This document shows, piece after piece, positions 1-8,484 of a stretch of DNA of 64,000 nucleotides. This stretch comes from Leptolyngbya sp. FACHB-321 (GTDB taxonomy: Bacteria > Cyanobacteriota > Cyanobacteriia > Leptolyngbyales > Leptolyngbyaceae). Each line of letters opens with the position of its first letter. Position 1 is the stretch's first letter. Made by a program: the position numbers and the translations under genes. The DNA lies in the NCBI RefSeq assembly GCF_014695975.1, contig NZ_JACJPI010000059.1, forward strand, positions 1-64,000, read 5' to 3'. The notes under the pieces were generated by a model, which saw nothing but the letters and a program-made list of their open reading frames with translations, was not told the DNA's origin and did not search any database.

Positions 1-876
1 GCCCAGCTTCAATCGGTGCCCATTGGCATTACGGGTGAACTCTACATCGGTGGCGTTAATGTTGCCAGAGGCTACCTCAACCGTCCTGCACTCACCGCAG
101 AGCGCTTTCTTCCTGATCCATTCTTCAAACTTGGGAAAAACCACCCCACTCTCCACTCCCCACTTCCCACTCCCCACCTCTACAAAACCGGAGACCTTGC
201 CCGCTACCGTCCCGATGGTGCCATTGACTATCTCGGTCGCATTGACCATCAAGTGAAGCTGCGCGGCTTTCGCATTGAACTCGGTGAAATTGAAGCCGTC
301 CTCGCACAACATCTAACAGTGCAAACGGCGATCGTCATTGATCGCGAAACAGCTTTGGGTGACAAACAACTCGTTGCCTACGTAGTTGCCCTGCCGGGAC
401 AGACGATCGTGCCCCACGACTTGCAAGCCTTTCTCCATCAAAAACTGCCGGAATACATGGTTCCTACTGCCGTTGTCACGCTAAATGCACTGCCAGTCAA
501 CGCGAATGGGAAGCTCGATCGCAAGGCGTTACCAGCACCGGAACAGATGCCATCTGAACATCCGTTTGTTGCACCGCAAACGCTGACAGAGAAAGCATTA
601 GCAGGCATCTGGCAGGACGTTTTGGACTTGGAGCAAATCAGCATCCACGACAATTTTTTGGAACTCGGCGGACATTCGCTGCTGGCAACGCAGGTCGTCT
701 CGCGATCGCGCAGCCTCTTTCAGGTCGATGTCTCGCTGCGCCATTTGTTTGAATCTCCGACTATCGCTGCACTTGCCACGGTCATTGAACAGCTTCAAAG
801 CAGTAGTTCCCCCGTGCCAACGATCGGCGCAATTTCTCGGAGTGCCCGACGAGTCAAACGATCGTCCTTGCAATAA
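1..876 (+). CDS. NRPS, C-terminal end (A domain tail and PCP), partial
   Basis: The reading frame is open from base 1, so this is the 3' end of a non-ribosomal peptide synthetase whose start lies outside the window; the GTG at 16 is internal. Visible in order: the adenylation-domain motif GELYIGG, YKTGDLARYRPDG (A7), RIDHQVKLRGFRIELGE (A8), LPEYMVP (A9), NANGKLDRKALP (A10), then a peptidyl carrier domain whose LGGHSL serine takes the phosphopantetheine arm. After the carrier there is only a Ser/Arg-rich tail, with no thioesterase. The chain should therefore pass to the condensation domain of the next gene, 83 bp downstream on the same strand. Codons around 141-178 hold a Pro/His/Thr-rich insert made by a heptamer repeat. 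The family assignment is secure; the substrate cannot be read because the core of the A domain is missing. Confidence 0.95.
   Translation, partial: AQLQSVPIGITGELYIGGVNVARGYLNRPALTAERFLPDPFFKLGKNHPTLHSPLPTPHLYKTGDLARYRPDGAIDYLGRIDHQVKLRGFRIELGEIEAVLAQHLTVQTAIVIDRETALGDKQLVAYVVALPGQTIVPHDLQAFLHQKLPEYMVPTAVVTLNALPVNANGKLDRKALPAPEQMPSEHPFVAPQTLTEKALAGIWQDVLDLEQISIHDNFLELGGHSLLATQVVSRSRSLFQVDVSLRHLFESPTIAALATVIEQLQSSSSPVPTIGAISRSARRVKRSSLQ
141..178 (+). repeat. CCCCACT-like heptamer repeat inside NRPS coding sequence
   Basis: A run of variants of CCCCACT/TCCCCAC keeps the frame open and encodes a Pro/Thr/His/Leu-rich loop between the ERFLPDPF and YKTGD motifs of the A domain. Related A domains usually have only a short loop here. 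A matching copy lies at 3523-3558 in the second NRPS gene. It resembles the short tandem heptamers (STRR type) scattered between cyanobacterial genes. Confidence 0.6.
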
Positions 877-959
877 ATGTCTTAGTGGGCATTTGGTGAA
901 TGTGCTGGTTTGGACGATCGCAACCAATCAATTTTTTAAGTGGTATCAGGAGCATGGGC

Positions 960-3900
960 ATGGTAGTTGACGTGAACAACAATTCTCACTTTGAAGCTTT
1001 GGAAGACGATTCATTGGAAGACGACGTTCTCATCTTTCCCATGTCGTTTGCTCAACAACGATTGTGGTTTTTGGATCAACTGATTCCTGATAGTGCGCTG
1101 TACAACTTGCCGTTGGTAGTACGGCTACAGGGAACGCTGGATGTCGCAGTGCTGGAAAAAAGCCTTGACGAGATTGTGCAGCGACACGAAAGCCTGCGAA
1201 CAACCTTTGCCACAGTCGATAGTGAACCTGTACAGGTCATTGCGTCGATCGTGCCCTGGCAGCTTCCAATGATTGAGTTACAGCACTTGTCGGAGGACGA
1301 TCGTCAAACAGAAGTACAACGCCTCGCCGCCGCAGACGCACAACAGCCATTCGACCTCAGTACTGGACCGTTGATGCGAACAACCCTGCTGCACCTGGCT
1401 TCCACCGAGCATGTGCTGTTGCTGACCATGCACCACATTGTTTCTGATCTGTGGTCGTTCAACGTGCTGTTTCAGGAATTGTCTGCCCTTTATGCGGCGT
1501 TTTCTCAAGGCAAACCCTCACCACTGCCAGAACTCTCGATTCAATACGCAGACTTTGCTCAATGGCAACGCGACTGGCTTCAGGGAGACGTGCAGAACAA
1601 GTTACTCAAGTACTGGACGCAACAGCTTGGCGGCAATTTGCCCATTCTGGAACTGCCGACCGATCGTCCTCGCCCCGCCATTCAAACCTTTCGGGGTGCA
1701 ACCCATTCCTTTGTGATTGGCGATCGCCCACTCGCTGCCTTAAAAATCGTGGCACAGCGGGAAGGGGCAACCCTGTTTATGACCCTTCTAGCAGCGTTCA
1801 AAACATTGCTGTATCGCTATACGGGACAAGACGATATTTTGGTCGGTTCACCCATTGCCAACCGCGATCGGGTTGAAATTGAAAATCTCATTGGCTTCTT
1901 TGTGAATACCCTTGTGCTTCGCACCAGTCTTGCGGGTAATCCCAGTTTTCAAACGCTGCTGAGGCGCATCCAGCAAGTCACCTTAAACGCCTATGACCAT
2001 CAGAGCTTGCCCTTCGAGCAATTAGTAGAAGCGCTGCATCCACAACGGAGTCTGAGCCAAAATCCGCTGTTTCAGGTGATGTTCGTCTTTCAAAATGTGT
2101 CGGTTTCAACCCTAACGTCTGATTTGACGCTCAGTTTTGACCCGATTGAAAGCCCTACATCCAAATTTGATTTGACCTTTGCTGTTGAGGAAGACGCCGA
2201 CACTCTCAACATTGAGATTGAGTACAGCACAGATTTATTTGATGCCGCGACAATCGATCGCATGGCAGGACATTTTCAAACCTTGATCGAAGGAATTATC
2301 GCCAATCCCAATCAATTGCTCTCTGAACTGCCCCTACTCACCCTTGCTGAACAACAACAGTTGCAAACCTGGAACCAAACCCAGGTGGATTATCCGCTCG
2401 ACATTTGTTTGCACCAGTGGGTCGAAGCCCAGGTCGAACGCACTCCAGATGCAATCGCCGTTAGCTTTGAAGGACAACAGCTTATTTACCAGGAATTGAA
2501 TCAACGGGCAAACCAACTCGCTCACTATCTACAAACTCTCGGTGTGCAACCCGATGTCCTCGTCGGCCTCTGCGTCGATCGCTCCCTGGAGATGGTCATC
2601 GGACTCCTCGCCATCCTCAAAGCCGGTGGAGCGTATGTCCCCTTCGACCCCAGCTACCCATCCGAGCGTCTGGCGTTCATGCTCGACGATGCTCAAGTGC
2701 CGCTTTTATTGACGCAAGCGCATCTAGTCGATCGGCTCCCGCCCCATCAAGCACAGATGCTTTGCCTCGACATCGATTGGCATCAACTGGCTCAAAGCTC
2801 AACTGAGAATCCCGAAAGTGGCGTGACGGCTGACCATCTTGCTTATGTTATCTACACCTCGGGTTCCACGGGCAAACCCAAAGGTGCGATGAACACCCAT
2901 CGGGGCATCTGCAACCGCTTGCTGTGGATGCAGGCGGAGTATCAGTTAACGGAGGGCGATCGCGTCCTGCAAAAAACGCCCTTCAGCTTTGATGTCTCGG
3001 TGTGGGAATTCTTCTGGACGCTGATGAGCGGTGCTTGCTTGGTTGTGGCGCGACCAGAGGGACACAAAGACCCTGCCTATCTGGTGCAATTGATTGCCGC
3101 ACAGCAAGTTACCACCCTCCACTTTGTTCCCTCCATGCTGCGGGTGTTTCTGGAAGAACCCAACATAGAAAGCTGCTACACCATCCGACAGGTGATGTGT
3201 AGTGGTGAAGCGCTGCCAGTGGACCTCCAAACCCGCTTCTTTGAGCGCTGCCACGCGCAGTTGCACAACCTGTATGGACCCACTGAAGCGGCTGTTGATG
3301 TCACTTTCTGGCACTGTCAACCCGAAGACCAGCAGCGCTCCGTGCCCATCGGCAGACCGATCGCTAACACTCAGATGCACATCTTGGATGCCCAGCTTCA
3401 ATCGGTGCCCATTGGCATTACGGGTGAACTCTACATCGGTGGCGTTAATGTTGCCAGAGGCTACCTCAACCGTCCTGCACTCACCGCAGAGCGCTTTCTT
3501 CCCGACCCCTTTGTAAGCAATTCCCCCACTCTCCACTTCCCACTCCCGACTCCCCACCTGTACAAAACTGGAGACCTTGCCCGCTATCGTCCCGATGGTG
3601 CCATTGACTATCTCGATCGCATCGACCATCAAGTGAAGTTGCGCGGCTTTCGCATTGAACTCGGTGAAATTGAAGCCGTCCTCGCACAACATCCCGATAT
3701 TCAAGAAGCGGTTGTTGTCGTTCAAGAATCCTTTGGAACCAAACGTCTGATTGCCTATCTAGTGACCACACTCCTACCCGATCGCATTCCGGTGCAACTG
3801 AAGTGTCTGGCAATTGTGAATGGGCTTCCCCCCGTCAGCGTGAACACAACAGATTTATCCTTTGATGGCACCTGTTTGATGGGCATTACGGCAGATGGAA

Positions 3901-5714
3901 AACCCGGTCACGCGGTTCAGTTACGACTTCAGCTACCCGGAACGACGGAGGAACAACAGTTAGAGGGAACGATCGTGTGGCAGCAAGGCAACCAAGCTGG
4001 AATTAAGTTCAATCTCACCCCAGATCAGCAATGCTTACTGCGACACAGTGTTGAATTCCTTTTTGAAGCTCAAGGTTTTCTCAAAACGCTACAGCGCCGT
4101 TTGAATCGCAACTTACGAGATTTCTTGAACCAAAAATTACCGGATTATATGGTGCCTGATCGCTTTGTGCTGCTGCGATCGATGCCGCTTAATGCCAACG
4201 GTAAAATAGACCGTCGTGCCCTGCCAACACCCGAATACGACCGCAGTGAGGCAGAAGTCGCGCTCGCGCCACCTCAAACCTTGATAGAGCAGCAGTTAGC
4301 CGCCCTCTGGAGCAAGCTTCTCGGCATTGAGCAGGTGAGCATTCAGGACAACTTCTTTGAGTCAGGGGGCAACTCCCTGCTAGCTGCTCAGTTGATTGCT
4401 GCGATTCGAGAAACCTTTCAGGTGAAGCTGCCTGTGCGGTGTATATTTGAGCAGCCGACGATCGCAGGATTAGCTCAACTGATTGAAACTGTCGATCGGA
4501 ACGGACTCGTATCCATTACACAGACGCTTACCTTGAAGTCTGAAGCCATCTTGCCTCCCGAGATTTCACCTAGCAGAGCGCAGGCATTTGAGATGGATCA
4601 GATCTCGCATCCCAAACACATTTTCCTTACAGGTGCAACAGGCTTTTTAGGCGCGTTTTTGCTAAAAGAGTTACTGCAACAGACTGAAGCTCATATCTAT
4701 TGTCTCGTTCGGGCTGCTGATAATTCTGAAGGGTTGAGCCGCTTACAAACCACGTTGGAGAAATACCAACTATGGCATCCAGCCTTCAATCATTCTCGCA
4801 TCGTTCCCATTTCAGGAGATCTTGCCCAGCCATTACTCGGTCTTGCGCCTCAAGAGTTTGCTCGATTAGCAGCCCAGATCGATACGATTTATCACAATGG
4901 CGCAGATGTCAATTTCTTTAAGTCCTACCAACAGCTCAAAGCAGCGAACGTGTTAGGAACTCAAGAAGTTCTCAGGCTAGCCTGCCAAACTAAAGTTAAA
5001 CCAGTTCATCACATTTCTACCATTTCAATTTTTGGCAGTACTTACAGTGACGCAACCATTATTCGAGAAGATGAACTGATCGACGGTCATGAAAGCCATC
5101 TCGATCTGGGCTATTCTCAAAGTAAGTGGGTTGCCGAAAAGCTGGTGTGGATGGCTCAATCAAGAGGGTTGCCTGTAACGGTGTTTCGAGCAGGCGCGAT
5201 CGCAGGATCAAGCCAAACCGCAGTCAGCAACAGCAAAGATTTTGAATTCAGTTTCATTCGGGGCTGTATTCAGATGGGAGTGTTCCCTGATTTGGGCACT
5301 GAACAACAGTCATTTGTGCCTGTCGATTATGTCAGTCAGGTGATCGTTCATTTGTCCAAACAGCCGCAGTTACTCAAAAAAGCCTTCCACCTGGTACATC
5401 CCTGCCCCATTCGTAAAGTAGAGTTCTTTGAACAAATCCAGGCAGATGGCTATCCCCTCAAAAAGCTTCCATATACTCAATGGCGAGAAACCCTTTTGCA
5501 GCAAGAACAAACCTCGCAAGACAACGCCCTTATCCCGTTCTTACCTCTGTACAAAGAGGAAAGTGACCAGGATCGCTCTACCTTGTCAATCTCTGATCAT
5601 AGTGATCCAACGTTTGATTGCCAAAACACCTTAAACGGTTTAGCCAAGACAACTATTAACTGTTTGCCCATCAGCCAGCTTTTAAAGATATATCTGCCTA
5701 CCGTAACGACTTAG
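960..5714 (+). CDS. NRPS terminal module C-A(PilZ-like insert)-PCP-reductase
   Basis: A 1,584-residue NRPS module. ATG 960 is chosen over ATG 900 or 954 because AGGAG lies seven bases upstream. Condensation domain: SFAQQRLWFLDQL near residue 30 and HHIVSDLWS with H158/H159/D163. Adenylation domain: YTSGSTGKPKG near 630, FDVSVWEFF, NLYGPTE near 773, A8 near 900, A9-A10 near 1055-1080. Manual alignment to GrsA gives the pocket code D-V-W-H-M-S-L-V-D-K, close to the known serine codes. Carrier serine is S1139. The C-terminal reductase has GATGFLG (G1225) and YSQSK (Y1385, K1389), so the product should leave by NAD(P)H reduction as an aldehyde or alcohol rather than by a thioesterase. A PilZ-like block lies at residues about 938-1035. 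It is probably cotranscribed with the NRPS upstream. Confidence 0.96.
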   Translation: MVVDVNNNSHFEALEDDSLEDDVLIFPMSFAQQRLWFLDQLIPDSALYNLPLVVRLQGTLDVAVLEKSLDEIVQRHESLRTTFATVDSEPVQVIASIVPWQLPMIELQHLSEDDRQTEVQRLAAADAQQPFDLSTGPLMRTTLLHLASTEHVLLLTMHHIVSDLWSFNVLFQELSALYAAFSQGKPSPLPELSIQYADFAQWQRDWLQGDVQNKLLKYWTQQLGGNLPILELPTDRPRPAIQTFRGATHSFVIGDRPLAALKIVAQREGATLFMTLLAAFKTLLYRYTGQDDILVGSPIANRDRVEIENLIGFFVNTLVLRTSLAGNPSFQTLLRRIQQVTLNAYDHQSLPFEQLVEALHPQRSLSQNPLFQVMFVFQNVSVSTLTSDLTLSFDPIESPTSKFDLTFAVEEDADTLNIEIEYSTDLFDAATIDRMAGHFQTLIEGIIANPNQLLSELPLLTLAEQQQLQTWNQTQVDYPLDICLHQWVEAQVERTPDAIAVSFEGQQLIYQELNQRANQLAHYLQTLGVQPDVLVGLCVDRSLEMVIGLLAILKAGGAYVPFDPSYPSERLAFMLDDAQVPLLLTQAHLVDRLPPHQAQMLCLDIDWHQLAQSSTENPESGVTADHLAYVIYTSGSTGKPKGAMNTHRGICNRLLWMQAEYQLTEGDRVLQKTPFSFDVSVWEFFWTLMSGACLVVARPEGHKDPAYLVQLIAAQQVTTLHFVPSMLRVFLEEPNIESCYTIRQVMCSGEALPVDLQTRFFERCHAQLHNLYGPTEAAVDVTFWHCQPEDQQRSVPIGRPIANTQMHILDAQLQSVPIGITGELYIGGVNVARGYLNRPALTAERFLPDPFVSNSPTLHFPLPTPHLYKTGDLARYRPDGAIDYLDRIDHQVKLRGFRIELGEIEAVLAQHPDIQEAVVVVQESFGTKRLIAYLVTTLLPDRIPVQLKCLAIVNGLPPVSVNTTDLSFDGTCLMGITADGKPGHAVQLRLQLPGTTEEQQLEGTIVWQQGNQAGIKFNLTPDQQCLLRHSVEFLFEAQGFLKTLQRRLNRNLRDFLNQKLPDYMVPDRFVLLRSMPLNANGKIDRRALPTPEYDRSEAEVALAPPQTLIEQQLAALWSKLLGIEQVSIQDNFFESGGNSLLAAQLIAAIRETFQVKLPVRCIFEQPTIAGLAQLIETVDRNGLVSITQTLTLKSEAILPPEISPSRAQAFEMDQISHPKHIFLTGATGFLGAFLLKELLQQTEAHIYCLVRAADNSEGLSRLQTTLEKYQLWHPAFNHSRIVPISGDLAQPLLGLAPQEFARLAAQIDTIYHNGADVNFFKSYQQLKAANVLGTQEVLRLACQTKVKPVHHISTISIFGSTYSDATIIREDELIDGHESHLDLGYSQSKWVAEKLVWMAQSRGLPVTVFRAGAIAGSSQTAVSNSKDFEFSFIRGCIQMGVFPDLGTEQQSFVPVDYVSQVIVHLSKQPQLLKKAFHLVHPCPIRKVEFFEQIQADGYPLKKLPYTQWRETLLQQEQTSQDNALIPFLPLYKEESDQDRSTLSISDHSDPTFDCQNTLNGLAKTTINCLPISQLLKIYLPTVTT
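3523..3558 (+). repeat. heptamer repeat inside second NRPS A domain
   Basis: Second copy of the CCCCACT-like run, at the equivalent place in the A domain and in frame. It differs in detail from the copy at 141-178, while DNA on both sides is almost identical between the two genes (1-119 versus 3390-3508, and 181-311 versus 3561-3691). This suggests gene conversion or a recent module duplication. Confidence 0.6.
3771..4065 (+). other. PilZ-like domain inserted between A8 and A9 of the NRPS
   Basis: About 98 residues separate the normal A-domain text ending IAYLVT from LRDFLNQKLPDYMVP. The block reads like a PilZ beta-barrel: DRIPVQLKC (R942), then DLSFDG, which fits the (D/N)xSxxG cyclic-di-GMP motif (D965, S967, G970), then PGHAVQLRLQLPG, EGTIVWQ and AGIKFN, matching the usual PilZ strand order. 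The first arginine of RxxxR is absent (a Leu stands there). Binding could therefore be weak or lost. The insertion point is the same one used by N-methyltransferase domains in other NRPSs. The domain call is from motif and strand pattern only. Confidence 0.65.
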
Positions 5715-6211
5715 AAAAAATGTGCTGAATCTCAAATTGAGTAAGCCTAGATTATTTGCCATCTATCGGTCTTGGTTCAGTGCTCGTTTGACTTCAGGCT
5801 TGCCTATTCAATCACTTGCTACTTGGTAAAGACAAACTGGAGAAGCCTCAGTTGGCAAGAGAAGTTGCTCTGCTAAGTGGGCATTCACAGATGCACCATT
5901 GACATGAAAGGCTAGAAGCGCTTGAGGGGCGATCGCCCAGAAGGTAGCAGCGTTGGGTTGGCAACCAGAACAACTGGAGCAATTCATTCAGGCGTTGTTT
6001 GAGCAGCCAGACAGGGCTCTGGCAAGAGGCGACTGGTCACTCTTGCTGTTTAAGTTGCAAAGCCAGTTGCCAGGTAAGCATTAGCGCCAGAGGTCTAAGC
6101 AGCCCCACTGGCCCATCTAGGCAGAAAGTGACGGTTTTGATATGTATGAACAGAAGGAACGCTAGACAGCGGCTCTCATGATCGGCTGAGCTATTACTGC
6201 CCCTCAACGGC
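5715..6211. other. intergenic region with a degenerate coding remnant
   Basis: There is no intact gene. Around 5830-6084 a broken reading frame can be followed on the plus strand (pieces reading PQLAREVALLSGHSQM and, at 5935-6084, AALGWQPEQLEQFIQALFEQ). Stops and a frame change separate them. This is protein-like but not recognised, and is probably a decayed gene. Confidence 0.4.
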
Positions 6212-7567
6212 TCAACGCTTGACCTCTGTACGCTTCGTTACCTGGATGAGGATGCCTGCCTGCGGGCGAAGGGTCATGGAGGGCAGCGGTGTCAGCCGTT
6301 GATCCGGCAACAGTCTGAACTGGTATTTTTGGGCAAAGGTGGCAAGTAACAAAACCGCTTCCATCAGGGCAAAATTCCGACCAATACAAACGCGGGGTCC
6401 TTCGCCAAAGGGAAAGTAGACGCCCTTCGGTAACTGCTTTTCCAGGTCGTGCTCCCACCGTTCGGGCTGAAATTGCAGTGGGTTGGTGAAATAACGCGCA
6501 CTCCGATGCATCACCCAGGGGCTAAAGATAAGAATGTGCTTGGCTGGAATGTGATAGCCAGCCAACTCACAGTCTTGAATGGGAGCACGTGCCAGCGAAA
6601 AGAGGGGCGGATACAACCGCAGCGCTTCTTTAATAATCTGCTCGGTGTAGCGTAGCTGAGGCAGGTCTGCCAGAGTAGGGGTGCGATCGCCCAACACCAC
6701 TTGCAACTCGCTGACCAACTTACTTTCAACAGCGGGGTGCTGTGCCAACAACATCCAGGTCCAGGACAACGCATTGGCTGTCGTTTCATGCCCTGCCAGC
6801 ATCAATGTGGTCAGCTCATCACGCAACTGGCGATCACTCATCCGGTTGCCGTCCTCATCTTGAGCTTGCAGGAGCAGGGACAATAGATCGCCTGGATCGT
6901 TGCCACTCTGACGGCGTTCCTGGATCAGCGCAGCAATGGCTTGATCCATCGTCTGGAGTGCTTGCTTGTAGCGACGATTGATGGGCGTCGGCAAGCCCGT
7001 GAGGGGCAGAAACGCTTGTTTACGGCGACTAAAAAACCACTCCATCGCCACTTCTAACGTCTGAGCAATGGTTTGTGCAGCCACGCCTGTCATGTCCACA
7101 TTAAACAAGGTCTTGGTGACAATGTTTAACGTCAACTGCATCATGTCTTGATGCACATCACGCACTTCGCCCTCTTGCCAGGTCTGCACCATGCGTTCAG
7201 CGTAGAACACCATCGTCTCGCCATAGGCAGCAATGCGCTGTTGATGGAACATGGGTTGCATGAGCCGACGCTGACGTGCCCAAAACGCACCTTCGCTGGT
7301 GAGCAGTCCCTCGCCCACCAGACTACGCACCGCTTGCCAGGCGGGTGTGCGTTTAGTGAACAGTTCCGGTTGCTTCAGGACTTGCTCAATGTGCTCTGCC
7401 TGGGTCAGCAGACAGGCGGAAGAGAAGAGAAACCGTAAAGGCACAATTTCCCCATAGTCGGCGGCACAAGCAGTCAAAAAGCTGAGGGGATCTTTGGCAA
7501 AGTCAAACGTATTGCCGAAGAACAGTGAGCCTTTCGGGCGAGAGAGTTGGTGTAGACCTTTGCTCAT
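6212..7567 (-). CDS. cytochrome P450
   Basis: A 451-residue soluble cytochrome P450, full length for the bacterial family. Landmarks: the I-helix AGHETT near residue 262, the K-helix EALRLYP (ExxR), the PERW segment, and the haem loop FPFGEGPRVCIG with the cysteine ligand at about residue 394. There is no N-terminal membrane anchor. It would use O2 and electrons from a ferredoxin system to hydroxylate or otherwise oxidise a substrate. It lies convergently downstream of the NRPS genes and could be a tailoring enzyme for that product, but the opposite strand and 500 bp of debris between them make this only a possibility. The general look recalls the CYP110-type enzymes of cyanobacteria; the subfamily is not certain. 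Confidence 0.95.
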   Translation of the reverse strand: MSKGLHQLSRPKGSLFFGNTFDFAKDPLSFLTACAADYGEIVPLRFLFSSACLLTQAEHIEQVLKQPELFTKRTPAWQAVRSLVGEGLLTSEGAFWARQRRLMQPMFHQQRIAAYGETMVFYAERMVQTWQEGEVRDVHQDMMQLTLNIVTKTLFNVDMTGVAAQTIAQTLEVAMEWFFSRRKQAFLPLTGLPTPINRRYKQALQTMDQAIAALIQERRQSGNDPGDLLSLLLQAQDEDGNRMSDRQLRDELTTLMLAGHETTANALSWTWMLLAQHPAVESKLVSELQVVLGDRTPTLADLPQLRYTEQIIKEALRLYPPLFSLARAPIQDCELAGYHIPAKHILIFSPWVMHRSARYFTNPLQFQPERWEHDLEKQLPKGVYFPFGEGPRVCIGRNFALMEAVLLLATFAQKYQFRLLPDQRLTPLPSMTLRPQAGILIQVTKRTEVKR

Positions 7568-7786
7568 GGCAGTAGGGAAGCTTGAAGTTGTGACTCTTGC
7601 ACTTTACCGTCACTGTAAGCGAACTGCTTTCCCGCTGCTAGCTGCTCTTGAAAGACTGACTGCTTAGCATAGCAGCAGAAACAAGCCAGCGTAGCAGCTG
7701 ATCAATGACAGCCGACAGCAAGTCTAGCGAGCGTTGCTGTCCTCTAAGGTCTCCAACTGCTTCTGGAGCAAACCTTAGGCAAGAAG

Positions 7787-8164
7787 ATGGTATTACCAGA
7801 GCGCAAGCCGGATAGCATCGAAGCTTTTTTTGAGCGCTTTCTAGAAGTCAAGTGAGTCATGATCGATGGGACAGAACGACCGATTCAGTGCACGCAAGAC
7901 CCGCAAGCCCAAAAAGTGAATGACTCAGGGAAGAAGAGACGACATACCCGTAAACATCTCGCCGCTGTCGATGAGAACAAACGAGTCTTGATTTTGAGCC
8001 AAGTCTGTAAGGGTAAGTTGCATGATAAACGCTTCTATGATGAAGATGATATTACAGGTAATATCCCGACTGACATTCCAACTGAAGTGGCTTTAGGCTT
8101 TCTCGGCTTGCAAAAGGAGTATGACATGCAGAATAAAGTCCCATCCTACGAGCACTATCTGTAG
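7787..8164 (+). pseudogene. IS5/DDE_Tnp_4-like transposase fragment
   Basis: One frame from ATG 7787 reads LPERKPDSIEAFFERFLEVK, stops at TGA 7853-7855, then continues MIDGTERPIQ, GKKRRHTRKH and a VDENKRVLILS segment. This is the catalytic-aspartate region (DGTERP) of small IS5-type DDE transposases, followed by the usual KKRHT run. The N-terminal and C-terminal parts are missing and no terminal repeats were found. It is a remnant. Confidence 0.7.
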
Positions 8165-8188
8165 CGGGTATTGAAGGAATTGGTATAA

Positions 8189-8226
8189 CGCTGTTTTTTG
8201 CTGTGCTTGCACAGCAAAAAACAGCG
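8189..8226. repeat. perfect 18-bp inverted repeat with 2-base loop
   Basis: CGCTGTTTTTTGCTGTGC is followed by TT and then its exact reverse complement. The arms are 8189-8206 and 8209-8226. It lies just after the transposase fragment and runs into a second decayed frame. It could act as a strong hairpin in RNA or a cruciform in DNA. It is not followed by a T-run. Confidence 0.85.
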
Positions 8227-8227
8227 C

Positions 8228-8365
8228 GAACTCAACCCAGAAGCACTTCTAGACGGTGGTTTTAGTTCCTTTGTTACGGAAACGCCAGAGTTTGCTCAAT
8301 GTAAAGCGGTATACCAAGTGATCGCAGGGGAATACTTAGCTTACTATGTCACTTTTGTTGCTTAG
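8228..8365 (+). pseudogene. short unrecognised coding remnant
   Basis: A 45-codon open stretch reads ELNPEALLDGGF ... AVYQVIAGEYLAYY and ends in TAG. It has no start or ribosome site of its own, and the inverted repeat lies directly upstream. It looks like the tail of a decayed gene; the family is not recognised. Confidence 0.3.
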
Positions 8366-8484
8366 GATGGTTGTTTGGGAGACGAGTACAATAGCAGAGC
8401 TACATCAATGCAAAGGCGTTCTGCACTAGTTATCGACTCCCGCTGTCATCCTGTGTCGCACGCCTTATACTGAGACTCTGCTAT

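Noticed and set aside
2946-3725. Long minus-strand frame of 259 codons inside the NRPS gene
   Set aside because: It is the shadow of a strongly conserved NRPS A domain on the plus strand, with no ribosome site and no family resemblance.
6212-7567. P450 as a proven tailoring enzyme of the NRPS product
   Set aside because: It is on the opposite strand and separated by 500 bp of debris; proximity alone is not enough.
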